The position numbers and the translations under genes are program-made. Source: Liquidambar formosana (lineage: Eukaryota; Streptophyta; Magnoliopsida; Saxifragales; Altingiaceae). From it: a stretch of 64,000 nucleotides of DNA. Shown here piece after piece: positions 50,495-59,788 of the stretch. Positions within the stretch are counted from its first letter, which is position 1, and each line of letters starts with the position of its first letter. The DNA lies in contig CM077826.1 in assembly GCA_039720395.1 (NCBI GenBank), positions 37,972,790 to 38,036,789 on the forward strand. Direction: 5' to 3'. The notes under the pieces are model-generated. The model had not been told where the DNA came from, ran no database searches, and saw only the letters and a list, made by a program, of their open reading frames with translations.

Positions 50495-52394
50495 TGTAGA
50501 CACCCCATATTTATCATCTAATTCCACACCTTTTCACCTTAGGAGCATTATCACATTGTAGAGAATTGCATCATTTTGGCACCAAATCTTTTTATTTAAA
50601 CTCTATACATCCCAAAGAGTCTATGGTATCTTCCGGGGTTCAATTTGGTTAAGTCTTGATAGCTGATAAGAACTTTTGTGACTTGGAGGGCATTTATGTC
50701 ATTTCACTTGCATAATTTTTATTTGATATCCAATTCTCATCAAATTCATCTCAAGATGATCATAAGGGCCTTAGGATATCATGAATAGGCTTGATTTAAA
50801 ATTTGGTTAAGTTTGGATATGATTTGCTTAACGATGGTCCAAGTAGGCTCGGTTTGACTATGTTCGTCGGCCCTTTTTATAATTGCTTTTTAATTTGATC
50901 CAATTGACTTCAATTAATGCTTCATTAATGTCAATTGGGTTTTAATTAAGGTGTATTAATGCTTGGAATTATTTTTGGGAGAGTTTGATTGCAACTAGGA
51001 CTCTATTAGGGTTCAAACCCTAATGTCATCCTGGTAAGCCTTAATTGATCTCTGTGAGCCATATGGGCTTAACCCTTGATTAATTGACCAAGTGTGGCTC
51101 AATTAGGATTTTTTTTAAACCAAATTTTGAATATATAATTGAGCCATGGTCGTTTTAAGACCAAAATCAATGAATTTGGACTTGAAATGGGCAAAATACA
51201 TAGCATAAAGGGATAAGCATGCACAAAAGTGCACTAAAAACGCTACTGGTGGCCATATGGCCACCAAGGAAGGCCAAACGGACACCTATGGAGGGCCAAA
51301 CATCCACCCAAGGTGCCAAACGGCCACCAAGGGTGCCCGTTGGCCTTTGACAGGGTTTTGCCTTATCTTGACTTCTATAGACTCCTTCTCTTGCTCTAAC
51401 TCGAATTTCTTCCTGATTTTTGAAGAGTCTGAGATAGGAACCAGCTCTTGGGATTGTTTGAGAGCCCTTGGATAATTTCTAGCTAGATCCAATCTTGGCC
51501 ATTCATTCCACCCACCTCTCACTATAAATAGAGGTCTTCCATTCCTTCATTGATCATCAAGTCTTAGTAGAATTTTCCTAAGCAAATGAAGAGCTTAAGT
51601 TCTTGAGCATGAGGTGAACGTTCCTATTAGTATCCCTTCACTTGAGACTCATTCTAAAGAAGAGCTTGGCTCAACAATTATTGGGGAACGTTCCTATTAG
51701 TACCCTCTAGCTTGTGACCCATTCTAGAGCTTGAAGGCGCGAAAGCTCTGCCCTATTTGCTACTCCCTCCCCTGAGGTCATCTTAAAGCTTGGAAAGCGT
51801 GGAAGCTTCTGCCCAATTTTCAACTCAAAAACCCCGAGGTTGCAAACAGAACTCTGCCTCAGTTCTGTCAGATATAATTTCCAAGCTCTATTGCCATAAT
51901 ATAATTGCTTATATGATGATGCATGCTCCCATAAGTTTTATTATTCATAGGATTTTATTAGGGTTTTGATCCAAAATCAAACAAGTTTTTAAACTAAAGT
52001 TGTTTGTTTTAAAGCAAGTTATTCTCAAAATAAGGTATTTGATTATGGATTAGATTCTAATAGAGTCTTACGAGGAGTGAAACTACCCCCCTAACATGAT
52101 TGTTCGAACTATGTGGACTTTGATCTTCGTCAGAAGTACGTAGACCGCTCACTTGAGCCCAAGTCCAACTTAGCTTAATTTTTATCTTTTAATTTCCGTA
52201 ATTTTTAGATATTGCATGGTTGAAATTAATTAAGCCCAATCAATAAATGAGACCGATTTATCAGGAGAAATGGGTGCCTATAGGCCATGGCCTAGAACCT
52301 TCCCATTTTGTAACCTAGCTCCTGAACCCTTGTTTTTGGTTCAAGACTTGCCTATTTTCCATTAATGGAGTCAAAAATTTTTATTTTGGTAAAA
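50495..52394 (+). mobile_element. Forward LTR of the TGTAGACACCCC family, cut by the Tat element
   Basis: It starts TGTAGACACCCCATATTTAT and follows the family order: CTTTTGTGACTTGGAGGGCA (about 50670), a leader, AAGTACGTAGACCGCTCACT (about 52133), GGGTGCCTATAGGCCATGGC (about 52270) and AATGGAGTCA near the end. It breaks at 52394 in TTTTGGTAAAA, roughly 90 bp short of the expected terminus, where the Tat element inserted. It includes a GGCCACCAAGG-type imperfect repeat (51245-51350). Confidence 0.8.
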
Positions 52395-53094
52395 TGTGTG
52401 GAAATATCTCTGAACCGAGGTTCTAGCTTGGGATAGAAATCTCAAACCGGAAACGCTGACACGTGGCAAAGGCCATTCAACCAGGCCAGCTACAATGCAC
52501 GTGATCTGTCTCCCACGATCCAGTTCGGGCCAAAGAGTTAAACCATGATATTCGACACGTGGTTAATACCACACGATGGGATCTGCTGCGAATCACGTGA
52601 CCTCCCAGCTTGGGACCTTACTTTCATCTTAGGACACCTATCCTATGACTCACACTACAGTCCAAATCCTACTACAGTCCAAAACTGTCACAGCAACTGT
52701 AATTCCTGACACAACGGTTACTAGGAATCATGGTTCCACCCCAACCACGATTGACAAACCATGGTCAGACGGTTATTGGTAAACCATGGTCAGATCTGAC
52801 CTAACCAAGGCAGTTACCTGACCTCACATGGTCAATCCGTACAGGTGGGTATAAAAAGAATACGATACAGCCAAATGTGGTAAGCTACAGTACCCTAATC
52901 GTCTAAGATTCATCTTCTTCCTTGCCTCATTCTCCCCAACATAGTTTTCTGACTTAAGCTTTGGAGAGGGCACGGCCAAAACCCACCTTGGCCTACCCTC
53001 TAACTTGTTTTCCAAGCTTATGATTGCAGGTCCAGGCGAGAGAGCAAGCTCCATCATCAACACTTAGTTCGGGGAGTAGATTTTACCCCGCACA
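52395..53094 (+). repeat. Tat element 5' LTR (700 bp)
   Basis: It starts TGTGTGGAAATATCTCTGAA and ends TTACCCCGCACA. A TATA box TATAAAAAG is at 52850-52858, followed by a transcribed leader with CTTCTTCCTTGCC. The first 370 bases recur at 63413. Repeats of AACCATGGTCAGA occur at 52755-52800. Confidence 0.92.
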
Positions 53095-53097
53095 ATT

Positions 53098-53115
53098 TGG
53101 CGCCGTCTGTGGGAA
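53098..53115 (+). other. Tat element primer binding site
   Basis: TGGCGCCGTCTGTGGGAA begins three bases after the LTR. Its first nine bases complement the 3' end of plant tRNA-Asp (CCA end included), the primer commonly inferred for such elements; the later bases diverge. Confidence 0.75.
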
Positions 53116-53128
53116 CCATCGCGATAAG

Positions 53129-54901
53129 ATGGCTACACCACCTCCGCCCACCTATGGGCGAACAAGATCTGGAGCAAACTTCACTCGCGTAGACTAAGCC
53201 GTTGGAGGCGACGTTGGGAAGAGAGCAGAAACCCAGCCTTCACAGGCCAACCCGCCATTACTGGTGGTGGGAACTAGTCAGCTTCCTTCGATTCAGCTGC
53301 ACCAGATCTCCCCGGAGATGTCCGCAATTCTACATTCTCTCGATGACCAGCTTGTTCTGAAAGCTGCGTTTGATAGAGCCGTGACAAACAACCCTAACCC
53401 AGCAGTAGTGGTAGAATTGATTGCAACCATGCAATCGGAGATTCAATCGGCGCAACTCGCGAAACTAACTGCAGAGCAAAACTACCACCGCCATCTCCAG
53501 TGAACTTTTGCCCCTCGCGGGGTTAATGTTGTCGCTGAGGAGGCTAGCCAAAAAAGCCCACTCCATTGCACCAGGCACCAGGAAAGTTCACCCATACCGG
53601 GAGTCTCGCACCACCACCACCACAGCAGACGCAATGACGAGGCACGACTGACTGGCCCAGAACCAAGATACTCAGGAAGGGGAGATAGGCAACATCATGC
53701 GTTGGTGCAGAGATCCCCTGAGCGCAGCTCAAGGCGTTCAGACCATTCACGAAGGTGGAACGAGGGCCATCTAAGACCTCATGCTCAAGTGGGTTCTGGG
53801 AACGAAACTCACAGAGACGAGAGACGACATCACAGGTCTCGATCTCTTGAAAGAAGAGGGGAGAGAAGCACTGGGGGAACGAGCAGGAAGCATTCTCGGT
53901 CACCCAGGCATGAGAGAAATGAGGCAGAGGCCTCCAAGAGACACCGGGGTAATCAGAGTAGAGGGGGAGAGAGACCAGAGAGCGTTGCTGTGCCTCGGAG
54001 CCCATTCACAAGGTGGATTCAACGGGTCCCAATCCCACGAGGGTATTCCGAGATAACTTTTACTCTTTATTCTCTTTCAATAGACCCCGATCATCATTTA
54101 AACTATTATTTGCAACATATGTCGTTATATGCTGGAAATGAGGGTTTTCTCTGTAAGATATTTCCTATGAGTTTGGGGGAAGTGGCTCTCAAATGGTGGG
54201 CCAAGATTCCAGATGAGTCTATTGACAGCTGGCACGAACTGAGCAAGCTGTTTAAGAAGAGATTCATAACTAGCTGCAAATTCCCAAGGACCATGCAGAA
54301 CCTATACGAGCTGAAACAAAAAGATGGGGAAGGACTTCGGGAATATTCTCAAAGGTTCTGGGAGGTTCACAACGAGATTGACGACCCGATTGAGAAGAAT
54401 GCAATGGATCTATTTCGCCTCGGGCTGAGGAAGCCATCACCTCTGTTTAAGGAGCTCACTGTTAATCCCCCCAGAAATCTAGCCAAATTGCTCTCCACTG
54501 TAGCCAACTATTCGAAGTTGGATGATTTCTACACCCCGCGGTCTACCAAAGCCAATGAAAAAGATTACAAAAAGAAGGACTCAAGGCCTCGTAGGGATAG
54601 TCCCTGAGGAGAGAGATCAAGGCCACCTACCAATCCAAATCAGGCCATCTTCACTGTATTTACTCTCCCCATCTACAAGTTGATGAAGGCATTGGAGAAT
54701 AAGGATTTCTTCCAAAAACCTAGACCCATGCTTGCAGAGCCCGAGAAGAGAAACAGAAAGCTGTTCTGTAGTTATCACAAGGATCACGGCCATAAGACAG
54801 AAGATTGCAAGGTTCTAAAGTACAATCTCGAAGCCTAGGCCAAGGAAGGAAAGCTGAATGAGTTTATAGCCCGAAGTGAGAAAGGATAACCATCCGAATA
54901 G
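53129..54901 (+). pseudogene. Tat gag, interrupted by premature stops
   Basis: One reading frame from ATG at 53129 (MATPPPPTYGRTRSGANFTR) carries through to pol, broken by stops at 53195, 53501, 54605, 54836, 54887 and 54899. An Arg/Ser/His-rich basic region spans 53700-53990. The retrotransposon gag core follows (about 54050-54540: YYLQHMSLYAGNEGFLCKIF, EVALKWWAKIP, WHELSKLFKKRFI, LKQKDGEGLREYSQRFWE). A zinc knuckle CSYHKDHGHKTEDC lies at about 54768-54810, spaced C-x2-H-x5-H-x4-C rather than in the usual CCHC order. The longest uninterrupted piece is 301 codons (53702-54607). Gag forms the virus-like particle and packages element RNA. Confidence 0.9.
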
Positions 54902-55711
54902 AAAAAACCCGAGAACAGAGCCCTTCAATCCTCACAACCAAAGATCCTTGGGAGGATTGACATGATCACAGGGGGATATGAAGAAACTGCTCTGTCAACC
55001 AGCCAGCTCAGGGCACAATACAGGATGGCTTGCCAAGATGCCGAGGTCAGTGATATCGGGAACGAGCCAGTACTACTACCTCAAAGCGAAGCAGAAACTG
55101 GAGAAAAACTGCTGTTCTTTGGGGATGCGGAGACTGACTGGACAGTGCGCTGCCCCCACAATGATGCTCTGGTCATTCGCATGCTCATAGGGAACTACGA
55201 TGTGGGCAAAGTCTATCTGGACAATGGGGCATCTGTGAATGTCATGTTCCAAAAGTTGTTCAGTCAACTCGGGTTGAAGGACTCCGACCTAAAGCCCTGT
55301 CACGTCAGCCTGAAGGCCTTTAATGGAAACATGACTTTCCCGCTGGGGCAGATAACTCTCCCAGTTCGGGCAGGGCCAGTGCAATCTATGGAGGCATTTG
55401 TAGTAATCCAGGAGAGGTCAGCTTACAATGTAATACTTGGGGGACCTTGGATTCATGCTATAAAAGCTGTCCCATCCTCCTACCACCAATCCATCAGGTT
55501 CCCGAGCCCAGAGGGAATCATGGAGATAAAGGGAAACCAGGCAGCAGCCAGGGAGTGTTTTCTGGCGGAGTATTTAGGCCATTCAGCACCCTCGGAGGAC
55601 AAACTGAAGCCTAGAATCCCACGCCTTCCCAGTTCGGGAACTGGCAAAGTTAAAACCCCGAGGCAGGAGCCAGAGCAAAAGAAAAAAGCGAAAGTTGATG
55701 AGGTTCCCTTG
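54902..55711 (+). pseudogene. Tat aspartic protease region
   Basis: Same frame as gag. The active-site segment is VYLDNGASVNVMF (about 55213), i.e. D-N-G-A-S where retropepsins have D-[ST]-G-A/S, a variant seen in this lineage. It is followed by FPLGQITLPVRAG and NVILGGPWIHAIKAVPSSYH (about 55345-55480), the typical flap and C-terminal signature of Tat proteases. Ends at an in-frame TAG (55712), followed directly by RT sequence in the same frame. Confidence 0.88.
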
Positions 55712-56686
55712 TAGCAACGAAAGGGAGAGCGGCCCGGGATTGAGGAGACAGCTCTGGAACCTGCAGAAAGAACAGGGGAAGAGCTAGTAAAAAAGATAAT
55801 TAATCCTGATGATCCAGAGAAGTTTTTCTGGATTGGAAAGTCACTGAGTGAGGCTGACGCAGCAGAGCTGTTTGAGTTCTTGAAAGATAACATTGATATA
55901 TTTGCTTGGTCGCCCCATGAAATGCCAGGAATTGATCCCAGAATTATCACTCACGAGTTACAGGTTAATCCGAATTGCAAGCCAGTGGTTCAGAAGCAAC
56001 GAAGGCTGTCTGACGATCGAGCTGAGACAATTTCTGCCGAGGTAGATAAGCTCTTGAAAGCAGGGTTCATCAGAAAAGTAAAGTACTCGAGTTGGCTGGC
56101 CAATCCCGTATGTATAAGAAAAAAGACAGGGGACTGGTGTGTCTGCATTGACTTTACAGACCTCAATAAAGCATGCCCGAAGGACAGTTTCCCCTTGCCT
56201 AAGATTGACCAACTCATAGACTCTATCTCGGGATATGAGCGGCTAAGTATCTTTGATGCCTTCTTGGGCTATCATCAAATTCCTATGGTAGAACACGATC
56301 AAGATAAAATGGGGTTCATCACTCCCAGAGGGACGTACTGCTACAAGGTAATGCCATTTGGATTGAAGAATACCGGGGTAACCTATCAACGTCTTGTTAG
56401 CAGGATGTTTGAAGGACTGATTGGCAAAAACCTATAGGCATACGTTGATGACACTATTGTTAAGAGCAGTTCAGAGAGAAACCATTTGGCAGACCTAACT
56501 GAGGCTTTCGCCCGACTCAAGGAGTACGGGATGAAGTTGAACGCAAAGAAAAGCTCATTTGGGATAGGCTCGGGAAAGTTCCTAGGTCACTTAGTCTCGA
56601 GAAGGGGGATCGAGGCAAATCCAAGTAAGATTGAGGTAATAAGAACCCTACGTACCCCAACAACAGTCAGGGAGTTCAACAGTTGA
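55712..56686 (+). pseudogene. Tat reverse transcriptase
   Basis: Motifs are FAWSPHEMPGI (about 55900), LLKAGFIRKVKYSSWLANPV (about 56050), CIDFTDLNKACPKDSFPLPK (about 56143), FDAFLGYHQIPM (about 56250), MPFGLKNTGVTYQRLV (about 56350) and YVDD (56441-56452), the catalytic box. An in-frame TAG at 56435 sits two codons before YVDD, which would remove the catalytic aspartates. The first-strand motif reads FDAFLGYH where active elements have DA(F/Y)SGYH, so Ser is replaced by Leu. A one-base loss near 56672 shifts the following RNase H to another frame. Confidence 0.93.
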
Positions 56687-57290
56687 ACGGGATGGTGGCA
56701 GCGCTCAGCAGGTTTATCTCGAGGTCATCAGATAAATGCCACCCTTTCTTCCAGATACTGAAAAAGAGTACTAACTCGGGATGGAATACGGAGTGCCAGG
56801 AAGCTTACCAGAAGTTAGTCGCTCATTTAGAAACACTCCCCACCCTGACCCACCCTCACCACGGGGAAACTCTTTACCTCTATCTTGTTGTCTCAGCCCA
56901 TTCACTCAGTGGCGTTCTCCTTGCCCAGCGCGAACTTACACAAACGCCAATCTATTATATTAGTAAGACGCTGTTAGATGCTGAAACTCGCTATCTACCC
57001 CTTGAAAAACTAATCCTAGCTCTTGTCACAGCCTCCTGAAAACCACAACACTACTTTCAGTCTCATCCTATCACCGTGCTCACTAACTATCCACTCAAAG
57101 ATGTACTTCGCCGAGCCGACTTGTCAGGACGAGTCTCGAAATGGGGGGTAGAACTCAACGCTTACAACATTCACTTTAAGCCCCGACCTGCAATTAAGGG
57201 GCAAATATTGGCCGATTTTATTGCCGAATTCGCAGATCCTACTTCCAGTTCGAAACAAACAGAATTAAAATCCTTTCTGCCCGAACTGGG
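56683..57290 (+). pseudogene. Tat RNase H (first copy)
   Basis: It reads MVAALSRFISRSSDKCHPFF, the connection region after RT, then LYLYLVVSAHSLSGVLL (about 56868), SKTLLDAETRYLPLEKLILA (about 56963), HPITVLTNYPLKDVL (about 57064) and GRVSKWGVELNAYNI (about 57127). The catalytic Asp of the first strand (usually YLxVS/D) appears as VVSAH. A TGA at 57037, in the middle of LVTAS-KP, is premature. This is the degenerate RNase H that gypsy elements inherit from their RT. Confidence 0.88.
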
Positions 57291-57870
57291 GTGGGGGAAG
57301 ACAATATAAACAGTGAAAAGAAGAAGAGATGGGAGCTCAAAGTGGATGGGGCATCAAACGCGAAAGGAGCAGGTCTGGGAATTGTGCTGACAGACCCCGA
57401 GGGAGAAATCATCGAGCAAGTAGTTAGGCTTATGTTCCCAGCCTCAAACAATGAAGCAGAATATGAGGCAGTTGTGGCAGGACTTGGGATGGCCCGAGCA
57501 ATGGGGGTAAAATAATTGACAGTATTCAGTGATTCCAGACTCGTGGTTAATCAGCTGAACAAAGAATATGAAGCCAAAGATGAAAGAATGACTGCGTACA
57601 TGCACAAGGTATGGGAATTAGCTGCTGACTTCACGACTGTTGAGTTCAAGCGCTTCGTGAGGGATCAGAATAGACATGCAGATGGATTAGGCTGCCTTGG
57701 CTGCAGCATTAGAAACAGATACCCCTCGAACCATAAATGTCGAAGTCCTACAAGAGCCCAGCATCGGGACAGAAGACCTCATCTCGGACATTCAGTGCTC
57801 GACACCGAGCTGGATGGATGAGATAGTTGCCTATCTACAAAGGGATGAACTACCCGAGGACCGCTAATCA
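57291..57870 (+). pseudogene. Tat second RNase H domain
   Basis: After a frameshift, the domain reads WELKVDGASNAKGAGLGIVL (about 57330), ASNNEAEYEAVVAGLGMARA (about 57441), LTVFSDSRLVVNQLNKEYEA (about 57516) and NRHADGL (about 57670). The four catalytic acidic residues D, E, D, D are all visible. Tat-lineage elements carry this additional, better-preserved RNase H between RT-RNase H and integrase. Breaks: TAA at 57513, a frameshift at about 57690 and another near 57860. Confidence 0.9.
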
Positions 57871-59053
57871 GAGTCATCGAATTCGAGCTAAGTCAGCTAG
57901 ATTTTGGTTATCTCCATCGGGCTCTCTCTACAAAAGGTCTTATATGGGGCCATACCTGAAGTGCATACACCCAGACCAAGTGTTAGACCTGCTGGCTGAA
58001 CTCCACGAGGGGTCGTGTGGGGGTCACACAGGAGGAAGATCACTAGCCCATAGGGCAAACACTCAGGGCTACTGGTGGCCATACATGTAGAAGGATGCTA
58101 TCAGGTATATGAGGAAATATTCGAAGTGTCAGATGTTTGCCGACAAGATACACCAGCCAGCTCAAGAGCTGCATCCCATATCTAGCCCGTGGCCTTTCGC
58201 ACAGTGGGGATTAGATCTCATGGGTTCATTGCCCACAGCTTCGGGGAATAGGAAATACCTGTTTATCGCAACTGACTACTTCACTAAATGGGTAGAAGCC
58301 ATCGCGCTTGCATCAATTAAGGATTCCGATATTATCAAGTTCCTTTGGGAAAATATTATCACACGCTTTGGTATCCCGAGAGCCTTTGAATCGGATAACG
58401 GAACTCAGTTCGATAGTAAAAGAACCCGGGAATTCAGTGCAGAACAAGGGATTCAGTGGTGGTATTCTAACCCAAGTTACCCGCAGCGTAATAGCCAGGC
58501 AGAGGCAACAAACAAGATTATCGTTGCAGGGATAAAAAGGAGGCTGGATAATGTGAAGGGGCCTTGGCCCGATGAGCTGCATTCCGTACTATGGGCATAC
58601 CAAACTACTCCAAGGAGGTCAACTGGAGAAACTCTATTTTCAATGACCTATGGAATGGAAGCAGTTATACCGACAGAGTTAGGTCTACCGGGTCTCAGAA
58701 TTGAGTTGTACGACGCGGCAACAAATGATCAAGTTTTGTCTCGAGATCTGGACCTGGCAGAAGAAAGAAGGGAGAGGGCTTGAATTAAAATGGCATCTTA
58801 CCAACAAGAGCTGAAAAAATATTACAACCGAAGAATAAAGTCAAGAGAGTTCAACGTCGGAGAGTTAGTGCTTAGACAAGTTAACTCTAGAACCAGAAAT
58901 CCTGCGGATGGGAAGCTCAGGGCAACATGGGAAGGTCCTTACGAGGTCATCCACATCGGGGGAACAGGTTCATACAAATTAAAGAGCTTGGAAACAGGCC
59001 AGGAACTCCCGAGATCAGTTAATATAGCCAATTTGAGATCATTTTACCGTTAA
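57871..59053 (+). pseudogene. Tat integrase
   Basis: A zinc-binding HHCC domain is formed by HEGSCGGHTGG (about 58002) and CQMFAD with the upstream KYSKC (about 58125). The catalytic core has D in WGLDLMGSLP (about 58210), D in ESDNGTQF (about 58390) and E in NSQAEATNK (about 58490). The C-terminal YYNRRIKSREFNVGELVLRQ (about 58808) and WEGPYEVIHI (about 58930) follow. Stops at 58088 (TAG) and 58781 (TGA) are premature; TAA at 59051 after SFYR is the natural end. Confidence 0.93.
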
Positions 59054-59788
59054 AGAAAGTTGTAATTACACGCCAAGTTCATTCAGTACATATACAGATG
59101 TTATTAAGGAAGATCACTGCTTATTTACCGTTTCTAACTAAAGGCACTTGCTCAAGAATGGGTTTAAGTCGCGAATTACCTAAGAATAGGCACAAGTCTC
59201 ACCTAATAAATGGCTTGAGCATGCTGAACCTAAGAATGGGTTAAAAATGAAGTCTTGCCCAAGAACGGGTCCAAGCAAAATCTGCCTAAGAATGGGCACA
59301 AGTCTCACCTAATAAATGGTTTGAGCACGATGAACCTAAAAATGGGTTAAGAAAGAAGTCTTGCCCAAGAATGGGTCCAAGCAAAAACTGCCTAAGAATG
59401 GGCACAAGTCTTGCCCAAGAATGGGTCCAAGCAAAAACTGCCTAAGAATAGGCTCAACCTAACAGCGTGCCCAGGAATGGGTTCAAGCCAACAACTGTTA
59501 GAAGGTACCCAAGTCTATCACTATCCTAATTGGGATCCAGAGCCAGGTCGGGTTTAACTAAGTGTGCCAATGAAACAAAACACATACAGCAGTAGGGGAT
59601 TTCATCCCGAGATCACATTCAAACGTACAGCCAATACAAAAGTAAAGAACAGATGCACACGGTGAACAAAAATTGTGTATTTCATTCTCATAAAAAGATA
59701 TTACAAGAATCTGTACAAATTGGGGCACTCAGCCAGAAACAAGAAAAAAAAAAAGAAAAAAAACAAACAAAAGAAAAAACCTAAGTGG
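59054..59788 (+). repeat. Post-integrase spacer with GGGTT-AAGAATGGG tandem repeats
   Basis: From about 59150 to 59500 the phrase CCTAAGAATGGG(C/T) recurs at least ten times in a longer unit of roughly 100 bp (e.g. GCCTAAGAATGGGCACAAGT, CTTGCCCAAGAATGGGTCCA). Tandem repeats between integrase and 3' LTR are common in this lineage. The region 59500-59788 has no clear feature except an A-rich run (59741-59778). Confidence 0.88.

Noticed and set aside
53544..54005. 153-codon minus-strand frame
   Set aside because: It is the shadow of the basic gag region on the opposite strand; the plus-strand frame has clear gag motifs.
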